DNA from: Azoarcus sp. TTM-91
GTDB taxonomy: Bacteria; Pseudomonadota; Gammaproteobacteria; Burkholderiales; Rhodocyclaceae
Length of the DNA: 64,000 nucleotides
Reading direction: 5' to 3'
Assembly (NCBI RefSeq): GCF_012911025.1
Contig: NZ_WUEI01000005.1
Span: 1 to 64,000 of the forward strand
Shown piece by piece: positions 1 to 8,273 of this stretch (position 1 is its first letter; each line of letters begins with the position of its first letter). The notes beneath the pieces are model-generated. The model had not been told where the DNA came from and made no database searches. It saw only the letters and a program-made list of their open reading frames with translations. A program made the translations under genes and the position numbers.

Positions 1-49
1 CACTGACCCCGCCCCTCACCCCTCTTGCGCCAAAACCACGGAGACCGCC

Positions 50-1489
50 ATGAGCAACTGCCCGTACCACACCACCACCGCCGGCGCGCCCATCGCCGAC
101 AACCAGAACAGTCTCACCGCCGGCCCGCGCGGCCCGGTGCTGATGCAGGACTGGCAGCTCATCGAGAAGCTCGCCCACCAGAACCGCGAGCGCATCCCCG
201 AACGGGTCGTCCATGCAAAAGGCTGGGGCGCCCATGGCACCTTCACCGTCACTCATGACATCACCCGCTTTACCCGTGCCCGCATCTTCGAGCAGGTAGG
301 CAAGACCACCGAACTCATCGCCCGCTTCTCCACCGTCGCGGGGGAGCTCGGCGCGGCCGATGCCGAGCGCGACGTGCGCGGCTTCGCCCTCAAGTTCTAC
401 ACCGAGGAAGGCAACTGGGACGTTGTCGGCAACAACACGCCGGTGTTCTTCGTTCGCGACCCGCTCAAGTTCCCCGACTTCATCCACACCCAGAAGCGCC
501 ATCCGCGCACCAACCTGCGCTCGCCGACGGCGATGTGGGACTTCTGGTCGCAGTCGCCGGAATCGCTGCACCAGGTCACCATCCTGTTCTCCGACCGCGG
601 CCTGCCCACCGATGTGCGCCACATCAACGGCTACGGCTCCCACACCTACTCCTTCTGGAATGCGAGCGGCGAACGCTTCTGGGTCAAGTTCCACTTCAAG
701 ACCCAGCAGGGCCACCGCCACTGGACCAATGCCGAGGCAGCACAGGTGGTCGGCGCAACCCGCGAATCCACCCAGGAAGACCTCTACGGCGCCATCGAGA
801 GCGGCGACTACCCGCGCTGGACACTGTTCGTGCAGGTAATGCCGGAGTTGGATGCGGAGAAAACGCCCTACAACCCGTTCGACCTCACCAAAGTGTGGCC
901 GCACAAGGACTATCCGTTGATCGAAGTGGGCGTACTCGAGCTCAACCGCAACCCGGAAAACTACTTCGCCGAGATCGAACAGGTGGCGATGTCGCCCTCC
1001 AACATCGTCCCCGGCATCGGCTTCTCGCCGGACAAGATGCTGCAGGCGCGCATCTTCAGCTACGCGGACGCCCACCGCTACCGCCTCGGCACCCACTACG
1101 AAGCCTTGCCGGTGAACGCACCCAAGTGCCCGGTGCATCACTACCACAAGGACGGCGCGATGCGTTTCTTCGCCAACAACCCGAATCCGGACGCTTACTA
1201 CGAGCCGAACTCCTTCGGCGGCCCGGTGGCCAATCCGGAAGTCAAGGAGCCGCCGCTGCGCATTTCCGGCGACGCCGATCGCTACGACCACCGCGAGGGC
1301 AACGATGACTACGGCCAGCCCCGGGCGCTGTGGAGTCTCTTCACCGAGGAGGAACGCGGCCGCCTGCATGCCAACATCGCTGCCGCCATGCAGGGCGTAC
1401 CGGATTTCATCGTCGAGCGGCAACTTGCGCACTTCGACAAAGTCCATTCCGGATACGGCGCCGGAGTTCGCAATGCACTAAAGCGCTAG
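50..1489 (+). CDS. katA: Monofunctional heme catalase
   Basis: Catalase of 479 residues, the usual size of the small-subunit NADPH-binding clade, which dismutates hydrogen peroxide in the cytoplasm. The catalytic distal His is H55 in [12 protein letters not shown], the distal Asn is N128 in VGNNTPVFF, and the proximal heme-ligand Tyr is Y338 in [14 protein letters not shown]. The protein looks complete. A purine-rich ribosome site (ACGGAGACC) precedes the ATG by a few bases. No OxyR-type regulator is visible nearby, but only 49 bp of upstream DNA lie in the window, so the promoter is mostly unseen. The next gene, cfa, is also a stress and membrane-protection gene but is separated by a hairpin-rich gap. 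The catalase assignment is very sure; the letter of the gene symbol is less so. Confidence 0.96.
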   Translation: MSNCPYHTTTAGAPIADNQNSLTAGPRGPVLMQDWQLIEKLAHQNRERIPERVVHAKGWGAHGTFTVTHDITRFTRARIFEQVGKTTELIARFSTVAGELGAADAERDVRGFALKFYTEEGNWDVVGNNTPVFFVRDPLKFPDFIHTQKRHPRTNLRSPTAMWDFWSQSPESLHQVTILFSDRGLPTDVRHINGYGSHTYSFWNASGERFWVKFHFKTQQGHRHWTNAEAAQVVGATRESTQEDLYGAIESGDYPRWTLFVQVMPELDAEKTPYNPFDLTKVWPHKDYPLIEVGVLELNRNPENYFAEIEQVAMSPSNIVPGIGFSPDKMLQARIFSYADAHRYRLGTHYEALPVNAPKCPVHHYHKDGAMRFFANNPNPDAYYEPNSFGGPVANPEVKEPPLRISGDADRYDHREGNDDYGQPRALWSLFTEEERGRLHANIAAAMQGVPDFIVERQLAHFDKVHSGYGAGVRNALKR

Positions 1490-1518
1490 ACTGGAAAACG
1501 GGAGCGTAAAACTATAGT

Positions 1519-1572
1519 GGTAGGACCACCTACCCGCTGACAGTAGGCGGGCGGCTTCGCCGCCGCCCGCCT
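1519..1572 (+). other. Two stem-loops between katA and cfa
   Basis: Two inverted repeats lie in the 133-bp gap. The first is a 6-bp stem GGTAGG/CCTACC with loop ACCA (1519-1534). The second is a long GC stem, GGCGGGCGGC/GCCGCCCGCC (about 1545-1572). No T-run follows, so they are not a typical intrinsic terminator. They could end katA transcription inefficiently or protect an mRNA 3' end. Confidence 0.4.
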
Positions 1573-1622
1573 GTCGGCCGCCCGACTAGCGGCCTCAACC
1601 GATCACAAGGCATGAGGACACG

Positions 1623-2816
1623 ATGAACCAGGCTCACACGGATTTCCCCCACTCCGACAGCACCACAGAGAACAGCGCCAGCCCCCGGCGCGACAGCAGC
1701 GGCGCCCAGCGCGCGATCGCCAAGTTGCTGGCAGAAGCGGATGTGAGGATAGGCGGAGGCAGACCCTGGGACATGGTCATCCACGACCCGCGCACGGCGG
1801 ATCGCATCCTCGCCCAAGGCAGCATCGGCCTCGGCGAAAGCTATATGGACGGCTGGTGGGACAGCCCGCGCCTGGACGAATTCTTCAGCCGCATCCTCTA
1901 CGCCCGGCTGGATGAAAAGGTCACCGCCGGCATGGCGCTGCAGAGCCTGCGCGCCCGCCTGCTCAACCTGCAGAGCCTCCGCCGCGCCTGGCAGGTCGGC
2001 CAGGTGCACTACGACACCGGCAACGATTTCTTCGAGGCCATGCTGGGCAGCCACATGGCCTATACCTGCGGCTACTGGGCGCAGGCAAGAAACCTGGAGG
2101 AAGCCCAGACCGCCAAGCTGGATCTCATCTGCCGCAAGCTCGGCCTGGAGCCCGGCATGCGCCTGCTGGACATCGGCTGCGGCTGGGGCAGCCTGATGAA
2201 ATACGCCGCCGAGCGCTACGGCGTCTCCTGCGTCGGTGTCACCATCTCGCGCGAACAAGCCGAACGCGGCCGCGCCCGCTGCGAAGGCCTGCCGGTGGAG
2301 TTCCGGCTGATGGACTACCGCGACCTGGGCAAGGACAAGAACGACCGCTTCGACCGCGTCGCCTCGGTGGGCATGTTCGAACATGTGGGCCGCAAGAACC
2401 ACCGCACCTACTTCGAGGTTGCCCGCCGCTGCCTGCCGGACGACGGCCTGTTCCTGCTCCACACCATAGGCAAGAACCTCCGCCGCACCCACACCGATCC
2501 CTGGATAGACCGCTACATCTTTCCCAACGGCGACTTGCCCGCCCTGGGCCAGATCACCGACGCAGCGGAAGACATCTTCATCGTCGAGGATGTGCACAAC
2601 TTTGGCGCCGACTACGACCGCACACTGATGGCATGGCACGGCAACTTCGAAGCTGCCTGGCCTCGCTTCGCCAGCCAGTACGGCGAGCGCTTCCGCCGCA
2701 TGTGGTCCTACTACCTGCAGGCCTGCGCCGGCACGTTCCGCGCACGTACCACGCAACTGTGGCAGGTCATGCTCTCGCCGCTAGGCATTCCTGGGGGCTA
2801 TCGGCGCCCGGGCTGA
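1623..2816 (+). CDS. cfa: Cyclopropane-fatty-acyl-phospholipid synthase
   Basis: Class I SAM-dependent methyltransferase of 397 residues that adds a methylene bridge across cis double bonds of phospholipid acyl chains at the inner membrane. Visible hallmarks are the N-terminal lipid-binding segment with GESYMDGWW (71-79), HYDTGNDFFEAML (about 129-141) and the SAM-binding motif LLDIGCGWGSL (181-191). The C-terminal part contains the expected MFEHVG motif. The first 30 residues are Ser/Asp-rich and probably flexible. Length fits the family (about 380-410). The start ATG follows GGCATGAGGACACG. The gene stands alone between katA and a ZIP transporter, and no regulator is evident. Confidence 0.93.
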   Translation: MNQAHTDFPHSDSTTENSASPRRDSSGAQRAIAKLLAEADVRIGGGRPWDMVIHDPRTADRILAQGSIGLGESYMDGWWDSPRLDEFFSRILYARLDEKVTAGMALQSLRARLLNLQSLRRAWQVGQVHYDTGNDFFEAMLGSHMAYTCGYWAQARNLEEAQTAKLDLICRKLGLEPGMRLLDIGCGWGSLMKYAAERYGVSCVGVTISREQAERGRARCEGLPVEFRLMDYRDLGKDKNDRFDRVASVGMFEHVGRKNHRTYFEVARRCLPDDGLFLLHTIGKNLRRTHTDPWIDRYIFPNGDLPALGQITDAAEDIFIVEDVHNFGADYDRTLMAWHGNFEAAWPRFASQYGERFRRMWSYYLQACAGTFRARTTQLWQVMLSPLGIPGGYRRPG

Positions 2817-2943
2817 GTGCCTCATCATTAATCCAGCAAATCACGTTCTTTCTTTCTTTCAATTTGAACTATGAAAGCCCGGATCCCATACTGGGCTTCA
2901 TGGACCGCCCCCAACACCCGGGGCATTTGAAAGGAGTCGGAGC

Positions 2944-3834
2944 ATGGTTGCTCAAGTTGCGAAGCTGCATCGGGTTCCCGCCAATCTTGGCGGCATGCTG
3001 CGAGTGCTCGGTGGTTGGGCCATCGCCCTCGCCGGCAGCGCCCTGTTGTTCGATGCCGTGCTTGGCCGGCTAGGCGACGCCGGCTCTCCGCTGCATGACG
3101 CCCTGCTCGGTGGCGCCATGGCGGCAGGCGCAACCGCCCTGGGTGCCACGCCGCTGCTGGTGATGCGCCGCATAGGCGACGGCGTGGAGAGCGGCCTGCT
3201 CGGCTTCAGCGCCGGCATCATGCTCGCCGCCAGCGTGTTCTCCCTGCTGCTGCCGGGCCACCAGACCGCGCTGGCGCAAGGCTACAGCGACACCGGCGCA
3301 ACCATGCTGGTGGCCCTCGCGATGATGATCGGCGCCGCCCTGCTGCTGGCCATGGACCGCGCCCTGCCGCATACCCATGCGCCAGACGCCGGGCGCTCCG
3401 CCACCGCGGTGTGGCTGTTCGTGTTCGCCATCGCGGTCCACAACATCCCCGAAGGCCTGGCCATCGGGGTGGCAGCGGGTACCGCCGGCAGCGGCAACGC
3501 GGTGGCTACCGGCATCTCGCTGCAGAACGTGCCGGAAGGGCTGATCGTCGCCATCGCCCTGGCCAGCGCCGGCTACAAGCGGCTGTTCGCCTTCGCCATC
3601 GCCGCGCTGTCCGGGCTGATAGAGCCTGTTGCCGCCGTCGCTGGTTCGACCATGGTGTCGCTGTCCTCCGCCCTGCTGCCCTGGGGATTGGCAGGCGCGG
3701 CCGGTGCAATGCTCTTCGTGGTCAGCCACGAGATCATCCCCGAGTCCCACCGCCGCGGCCACGAAACGCTGGCCACCAGCGGACTCATTGCCGGCTTCGC
3801 CGCCATGTTGATGATGGACACGCTGCTCGGCTGA
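2944..3834 (+). CDS. ZIP-family divalent metal transporter (ZupT-like)
   Basis: Inner-membrane ZIP permease of 296 residues, expected to import zinc or other divalent cations. It carries the two signature metal-site helices, HNIPEG (166-171) and LQNVPEG (193-199), and a third conserved SHEIIPESH segment (261-269). Eight hydrophobic segments can be traced, with a His-containing loop (LPHTHAP, 141-147) where the variable metal-binding loop of ZIP proteins lies. The start is chosen because GAAAGGAGTCGGAGC directly precedes the ATG. A bidirectional terminator lies 43 bp after the stop, facing the SRP RNA gene. Substrate specificity cannot be read from the sequence. Confidence 0.9.
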   Translation: MVAQVAKLHRVPANLGGMLRVLGGWAIALAGSALLFDAVLGRLGDAGSPLHDALLGGAMAAGATALGATPLLVMRRIGDGVESGLLGFSAGIMLAASVFSLLLPGHQTALAQGYSDTGATMLVALAMMIGAALLLAMDRALPHTHAPDAGRSATAVWLFVFAIAVHNIPEGLAIGVAAGTAGSGNAVATGISLQNVPEGLIVAIALASAGYKRLFAFAIAALSGLIEPVAAVAGSTMVSLSSALLPWGLAGAAGAMLFVVSHEIIPESHRRGHETLATSGLIAGFAAMLMMDTLLG

Positions 3835-3876
3835 ACACCCGGCTAGCGTCGCCGCTGCGCCAGGGGCCACAAAAGC

Positions 3877-3913
3877 AAAACGGGCGTCCTTCGACAAGGA
3901 CGCCCGTTTTTCA
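3877..3913. terminator. Bidirectional intrinsic terminator
   Basis: A perfect inverted repeat, AAAACGGGCGTCCTT and AAGGACGCCCGTTTT, around a 4-base loop, with A-run and T-run on the two sides. It can end both the plus-strand ZIP transcript and the minus-strand SRP RNA. Confidence 0.9.
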
Positions 3914-3919
3914 TGTTCG

Positions 3920-4022
<103 letters not shown>

Positions 4023-4028
4023 CGGCGG

Positions 4029-4057
4029 ATTGTAGCAGCTATCGCCCGCCGCAGGCA
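4029..4057 (-). promoter_or_regulatory. Probable sigma-70 promoter of ffs
   Basis: On the minus strand a near-consensus -10, TACAAT (4034-4029), lies about 7 nt before the predicted SRP RNA 5' end. A poor -35 (TGCCTG, 4057-4052) sits at 17-bp spacing. The -10 placement independently supports the RNA start. Confidence 0.6.
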
Positions 4058-4099
4058 TCGCATGCCCGCGCTATCGCCTCGTCCGGTTTCCTCCAATGC

Positions 4100-4115
4100 T
4101 GTCGCAAAGATGACA
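4100..4115 (+). promoter_or_regulatory. NifA-type upstream activator sequence (TGT-N10-ACA)
   Basis: TGTCGCAAAGATGACA is an exact match to the NifA enhancer consensus TGT-N10-ACA. It lies about 60 bp upstream of a sigma-54 -24/-12 element and roughly 95 bp before the expected transcription start, the usual enhancer distance. The six fixed bases alone are weak evidence; the value lies in the pairing with the sigma-54 element and a flavodoxin gene. Confidence 0.6.
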
Positions 4116-4176
4116 GGCGGAACACATCGTGCCCGCCAGGGCCACGCTCTGGCGCCGTTTGCGCCCCCCTCCGCAA

Positions 4177-4192
4177 TGGCAAGGGGCTTGCT
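4177..4192 (+). promoter_or_regulatory. Sigma-54 (-24/-12) promoter of the flavodoxin gene
   Basis: TGGCAAGGGGCTTGCT fits the RpoN consensus TGGCAC-N5-TTGCW with one mismatch, and the invariant GG and GC are exactly 10 bp apart. Transcription would start near 4203, leaving an untranslated leader of about 64 nt before the flavodoxin ATG. Confidence 0.72.
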
Positions 4193-4266
4193 TCGAGGGC
4201 CACAAGAACGCGTCGCCCCTGTCTTCCGACGCGGATTTGTCGTCATCCACCTCGAAAGGAAACATC

Positions 4267-4800
4267 ATGTCCCGAATCGGCATCTTCTACGGCAGCAGTT
4301 CCGGCGTCACCAAGTCGGCGGCGGAAAAACTGGCGGAACTTCTGGGCGAAGATCGCTGCGACCTCTACAGCATGGAAGAAGACTTCGTCGATTTCGACGA
4401 AATGCTCGACTACGACTTCCTGTTGTTCGGCTGCTCCACCTGGGGCTCCGGCGAAGTCCAGAACGACTGGCGCGATCCGCTGCTGGACCTGGACAACGAC
4501 AAGCCCGACTTCTCCGGCAAGACCATCGCGGTATTCGGCGCCGGCGACTACGTCTCCCACGGCGAGCAATTCGTCAGCGCGCTGGGCATCCTGCACGACA
4601 AGTTCAAGGCCCGCGGCGCCACCCTGGTCGGCACCTTCCCCACCGAGGGCTACACCTACAAATATTCTTTTGCCGAGCGCGACGGCCAGTTCGTGGGCCT
4701 GCCCTTCGACGATGTGAACGAAGCCGACAAGACCGCCGAGCGGCTGGAGCGCTGGGTCGCCAGCTTGCAAGCGGTGCTGCCGGAAGCGGAAGAGGCCTGA
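4267..4800 (+). CDS. Long-chain flavodoxin, NifF-type by its promoter
   Basis: Flavodoxin of 177 residues, an FMN-carrying one-electron carrier in the cytoplasm. The N-terminal phosphate-binding loop is GSSSGVT (9-15). STWGSGE and FGAGDYVSHGE are the two flavin-stacking loops. A C-terminal insertion (FVGLPFDDVNEADKT region) marks the long-chain class. The start is set at the ATG following GAAAGGAAACATC; the frame is open far upstream but unlike any protein there. A sigma-54 promoter with a NifA-type enhancer lies upstream, so it is probably induced under nitrogen fixation and may donate electrons to nitrogenase, as NifF does. Otherwise it could be a general FldA. A strong terminator follows, so it is monocistronic. 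Confidence 0.92.
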   Translation: MSRIGIFYGSSSGVTKSAAEKLAELLGEDRCDLYSMEEDFVDFDEMLDYDFLLFGCSTWGSGEVQNDWRDPLLDLDNDKPDFSGKTIAVFGAGDYVSHGEQFVSALGILHDKFKARGATLVGTFPTEGYTYKYSFAERDGQFVGLPFDDVNEADKTAERLERWVASLQAVLPEAEEA

Positions 4801-4830
4801 GCACGCCTGACGGCCAACCGCCACCACAAG

Positions 4831-4867
4831 CGGGAGCCGCGCCGGGAAACCGGCCGGCTCCCGTTTT
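4831..4867 (+). terminator. Intrinsic terminator after the flavodoxin gene
   Basis: Inverted repeat CGGGAGCCG...CGGCTCCCG with an inner CCGG/CCGG stem, followed by TTTT. It lies 30 bp after the stop codon. Confidence 0.85.
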
Positions 4868-4964
4868 CATTTCCGCAGCCCCGCCTGCGGTCCGGCAAAA
4901 CGGCCGGGCGTATACTTGCGGGCTACCGCGCCCTTGCCCTGGGCCGCATCCAGACGGAGCCTCC

Positions 4965-5786
4965 ATGAACGCCCAAGACCTCTACCAGGCCCGCTACGGC
5001 GACCCGGCCTACGCCGCGCCGCAGGCATGGTCCCCCATCATCGAACACCTCCTCGGCCACCGCTCGGTGCGCAGCTATCTGCCCGACGCGGTGAGCGACG
5101 ACCAGCTCAGCGCCATCATCGCCGCCGCCCAGTCCGCCGCCAGCTCCTCCAACCTCCAGGCCTGGAGCGTGGTCGCGGTGCGTAATCCGGCCACCCGCGC
5201 GGCACTCGCCGAGTGCGCCGGCGGCCAGACCCACGTCAAGGATGCGCCGCTGCAGCTGGTCTGGCTGGCCGACCTTGCCCGGCTGGACCACCTCGCCCAG
5301 TCCAACCAGCGGCCGGCGGCCGGCCTGGACTACCTGGAGATGCTGCTGGTAGGCGTCATCGACGCCGCACTGGCAGCACAGAACGCCGCAGCCGCCGCCG
5401 AATCGCTGGGGCTAGCCACCGTCTATATCGGCGGCATGCGCAACCAGCCGGAGAAGGTCGCCGAGTTGCTCAAGCTGCCGCCCAAGGTCATTGCCGTGTT
5501 CGGCATGTGCGTGGGCACGCCCGATCCAGCCAAGCCGGCAGAAATCAAGCCGCGCCCGCCGCAATCGGTGGTGCTCCACCAGGAAAGCTACACGCCGCTG
5601 GCCGAGCAGGATGCCGGCATCGCCGCCTACAACGAAGCCATGGCCGCTTTCTACACCCAGCAGCAGATGGATGTGCGCGGCACCTGGGCGGTGCACTCGG
5701 CCAAACGCGTGGCCGGCCCGGAGAGCCTTTCCGGCCGCGACCGCCTGGTCGAAGCCCTGCACAATCGCGGCTTCCCGCTGAAATGA
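4965..5786 (+). CDS. NfsA-type FMN-dependent NAD(P)H nitroreductase family protein
   Basis: Protein of 273 residues in the oxygen-insensitive nitroreductase superfamily (FMN homodimers that reduce nitroaromatics, quinones or flavins). The FMN phosphate-binding motif HRSVRSYLPDAV lies near residues 31-42, followed by SAASSSNLQAWSVVAV. The glycine-rich GLATVYIGGMRN segment and the C-terminal FGMCVGTPDP are typical of NfsA/FRP relatives. The ATG follows GGAGCCTCC; the same frame is open 300 codons further upstream, but that part overlaps the flavodoxin gene in another frame and is not coding. It begins 164 bp after the flavodoxin, behind that gene's terminator, so it is separately transcribed. 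The natural substrate is unknown. Confidence 0.85.
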   Translation: MNAQDLYQARYGDPAYAAPQAWSPIIEHLLGHRSVRSYLPDAVSDDQLSAIIAAAQSAASSSNLQAWSVVAVRNPATRAALAECAGGQTHVKDAPLQLVWLADLARLDHLAQSNQRPAAGLDYLEMLLVGVIDAALAAQNAAAAAESLGLATVYIGGMRNQPEKVAELLKLPPKVIAVFGMCVGTPDPAKPAEIKPRPPQSVVLHQESYTPLAEQDAGIAAYNEAMAAFYTQQQMDVRGTWAVHSAKRVAGPESLSGRDRLVEALHNRGFPLK

Positions 5787-5866
5787 GCCGTGTGAACTGA
5801 GCCGCCGCGGGCACCGCCCGGCGCCCCTGCATCCCTCCCACTTCCGACAGCCGGCCCGACACCGCC

Positions 5867-7276
5867 ATGCGCAAACGCGACAACACGCTGACCACCGATC
5901 AGAAAGCCCTCGCCGTCAATCTCGACAAGTTCAAGTACGGCTCCATCGTAGAGATCGGCGCCGGCCAGGAGGTCGCCCGCCGTTTTTTCCAGGTCGGCGC
6001 CGCCGCCGGCACCATCGCCAAGACCATGTCCGCCTACGACATGGCGGTCAGCGACGATATCTACGGCCATGTGGACCGCTACGTCAGCCGCGCCCGGCTG
6101 ATGCAGATGCTGGACAAGGAGTTCACCCAGGTGGTGGATCGCCTGAGCGCCATCCGCCCGCGCAACACCACCTTCTTCGCCTACGCCGCCACCGTCACCG
6201 CGCGCAGCTTCAAGCAGAAGAACGAATGCCACGGCTGGGTCGGCATCCGCCTGCAATTGCATCCGGGCGCGGCGCCCAGCGACATCGTGATGCACGTGCG
6301 CATGCAGGACGACGACAACGCCCTGCAGTCGGAAGCGCTCGGCATCCTCGGCGTGAACCTCATCTACGGCGCCTTCTTCAACCACGACTATCCGGAATGG
6401 ATCGTCGAGGGCCTGGGCGACAACCTCGGCTCCGACCGCATCGAGGTCGACCTCATCCACTTCTCCGGCCCCTACTTCGAGGAAGTGGAGAACCGGCTGA
6501 TGAACCTGCACCTGATCCGCAGCTGGCTGACGCGGGCGGTGATCTTCAACCCCGCCGGCGAGGTGGTGGTGCCGGGCGAGCTGTTCTACCGCAAGCCGGT
6601 CATGGTCATCCGCGGCACCTTCAAGCCGGTCACCCGGGTGAACATGGACATGATGCTGGCCGGCCGCCGCCAGTTCAGCCAGATCGCCGCGGTGGACGAG
6701 CAGGAGATCGTGTCCCTGGCCGAGATCACCATGAACACGCTGGTGAATGGCGACACCCTGGACGGCGCCGACTTCCTCGCCCGCATGGACCTGCTCGCCT
6801 CCCAGGGCTACACGGTGATGATCTCGGATTACGTCCGCTTCTTCCGCCTGCGCGCCTACCTGCGGCGCTACTCGCAGAAGCCCATCGGCATCGTGCTCAG
6901 CGTGCGCGACCTGCTCGCCCTGTTCGACGAGAAGTATTACGACGGCCTGGAAGGCGGCATCCTCGAAGCCTTCGGCAAGCTGTTCCCGGACAACACCCAC
7001 GTCTACGTCTATCCCTCGCGCCGGCGCGGCGAGAGCGAACTGAAGACGCTCTCCAACGTACCGGTGCCGCCGCACCTGCGACACCTGCTCGCCCACCTGA
7101 TCGAGAACGGCAAGCTGATCGAGATCCAGCCGCTGGACCTCGCCCATCTGGAGATCGACGCCGGCGAAGTGCTCGCCGCCCTGCGCCACGGCCTGGGCGA
7201 ATGGGAGCAGGAAGTGCCGGAGGAAGTCGCCCGCCTGATCCGCGAACGCCGGCTGCTGGGCTTCGACAGCGAGTAA
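5867..7276 (+). CDS. Conserved protein of unknown function, 469 residues
   Basis: A long, clearly coding soluble protein that I cannot assign to a named family. It has no signal peptide and no membrane segments. Notable stretches are FKYGSIVEIGAGQEVARRFFQVGAAAGTIAK near the N-terminus, an ECHGWVGIRLQLHPG segment, a region rich in acidic and aromatic residues (DYPEWIVEGLGDNLG), and a C-terminal helical part. IVEIGAGQEVARRFF loosely recalls a nucleotide-binding loop, but no Walker or Rossmann motif is complete. The ATG at 5867 is the first good start after the nitroreductase stop, with an 80-bp gap. It may share a transcript with the nitroreductase. No operon partner hints at a role. Confidence 0.75.
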   Translation: MRKRDNTLTTDQKALAVNLDKFKYGSIVEIGAGQEVARRFFQVGAAAGTIAKTMSAYDMAVSDDIYGHVDRYVSRARLMQMLDKEFTQVVDRLSAIRPRNTTFFAYAATVTARSFKQKNECHGWVGIRLQLHPGAAPSDIVMHVRMQDDDNALQSEALGILGVNLIYGAFFNHDYPEWIVEGLGDNLGSDRIEVDLIHFSGPYFEEVENRLMNLHLIRSWLTRAVIFNPAGEVVVPGELFYRKPVMVIRGTFKPVTRVNMDMMLAGRRQFSQIAAVDEQEIVSLAEITMNTLVNGDTLDGADFLARMDLLASQGYTVMISDYVRFFRLRAYLRRYSQKPIGIVLSVRDLLALFDEKYYDGLEGGILEAFGKLFPDNTHVYVYPSRRRGESELKTLSNVPVPPHLRHLLAHLIENGKLIEIQPLDLAHLEIDAGEVLAALRHGLGEWEQEVPEEVARLIRERRLLGFDSE

Positions 7277-7372
7277 GCCACACGGGGGGCTCCGCTTCCG
7301 CCGTCACGAAAAAACAGCGCAGCCGGTGCTGCCCCGCTCTTCTCCGCACTGGCGGCGCCCACCGCAGCGCTT

Positions 7373-7804
7373 CTACCTGCTGCTGCGCGCCACCCGCTCC
7401 AGCTTGTGGATCTGGCTCACCGGGCAATCCACCGGCATCCCGGTCGAATGGGCGCGGATGCGCTCCATGCGGCCGAAGATGCCAGCGGTGGTGGTGTAGC
7501 CGATGCGCTCCACATAGGCCAGCTCGCGGCAGGAGATGGCGAAGCCCAGCAGGTATTCCCGGCCGGGGCCGTCTTCCACCTGGATGTGGTACTCGTCGAC
7601 GTAGTTCCAGCCGGACAGACCGAAGCCCGGCACGGTGTTCACCGCCTCGCCCTGGCGATAGCCGAGCTTGAGCAGGCGCTTGTCCAGCGGCTCCGGTGCA
7701 ATGTCCTCGCCCATGCCGGCGCAGGCGCCGAGCAGGGTGCAGGCGGCAAGGAGCGCCAGCATGGGAAGGCGGCCGAAAGCCGTGCGCTGCGGTTTCTGTG
7801 TCAT
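7373..7804 (-). CDS. Small secreted lipoprotein, possibly DUF6491-like
   Basis: A 143-residue protein with a lipoprotein signal peptide: basic start, hydrophobic LALLAACTLLGAC and a lipobox ending at C28. The mature domain (about 115 residues) has two further conserved-looking Cys, ISCREL and VDCPVSQI, that could form a disulfide, and a pattern resembling the DUF6491 family of small periplasmic lipoproteins; that family assignment is from memory and uncertain. The start at 7804 is preceded on the minus strand by CAGGAG eight bases upstream. Its neighbours (cupin, MerR regulator) end upstream on the same strand, about 100 bp away, so co-transcription is possible. Function unknown. Confidence 0.72.
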   Translation of the reverse strand: MTQKPQRTAFGRLPMLALLAACTLLGACAGMGEDIAPEPLDKRLLKLGYRQGEAVNTVPGFGLSGWNYVDEYHIQVEDGPGREYLLGFAISCRELAYVERIGYTTTAGIFGRMERIRAHSTGMPVDCPVSQIHKLERVARSSR

Positions 7805-7901
7805 GGCGAAAACTCCTGTTCCCGCAGGGCGGGAATGGTTCAGCCCGGCCAGGCATCCGCGGTGAGGCGACGCCGGGCGGCGGGATGATCGCGCCCCCGG
7901 C

Positions 7902-8273
7902 TCATGCCTCCGCGCGCTCCAGCAGCTCCGTGTCCTCATGCGCATAGGCCGGGCTGCAACAGCACAGGATGCTCAGCACCGCGTCCGGCCCGGCCTCCAC
8001 CCGGTGCGGCGTGCCCGGCGGAATCAGCACGGTGTCGCCGACGGCGATGGGGAAAACCGCCTCGCCCAGCGTCATCAGGCCGGCGCCGGCGGTGACGTGG
8101 TACAGCTCCTCGGTACGCGAGTGGCGGTGCAGCAGCGTGCGGCCGCCCGGCGGCACCCGCGCCTCGGCCAGGCTCTGCGCCCGGTTGCCGTGGCGGGCGG
8201 GGTGCATCAGCTCGCGGATCTCCGAGCCGTCCTTGGTGATGTAGGGCGGGCAGCCGGCGTAGGCCGTCTTCAT
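7902..8273 (-). CDS. Single-domain cupin protein
   Basis: A 123-residue small beta-barrel (cupin) protein. The metal-binding motif 1 is visible as PGGRTLLHRHSRTEELYHVTAG (His, His, Glu) and motif 2 as GDTVLIPPGTPHRVEAG (last His). The C-terminal half has a run of cysteines (ILCCCSPAYAHED) that could give extra thiols for soft metals. Its ATG overlaps the stop of the upstream MerR regulator gene by ATGA, so the two are translationally coupled. The link to a Cd/Pb-type regulator suggests a role in metal response, but cupins have many functions and no reaction can be named. Confidence 0.8.
   Translation of the reverse strand: MKTAYAGCPPYITKDGSEIRELMHPARHGNRAQSLAEARVPPGGRTLLHRHSRTEELYHVTAGAGLMTLGEAVFPIAVGDTVLIPPGTPHRVEAGPDAVLSILCCCSPAYAHEDTELLERAEA

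Noticed and set aside
1530..2756. 408-codon minus-strand open frame
   Set aside because: It is the complement of cfa, which has clear family motifs; the minus-strand product has no recognisable features.
4149..4164. Second sigma-54-like string TGGCGCCGTTTGCG before the flavodoxin
   Set aside because: The GG and GC are only 8 bp apart instead of 10.
5651..7189. 512-codon minus-strand open frame
   Set aside because: Antisense shadow of two real plus-strand genes, a side effect of high GC; low-complexity Val/Ala/Asp/His content.
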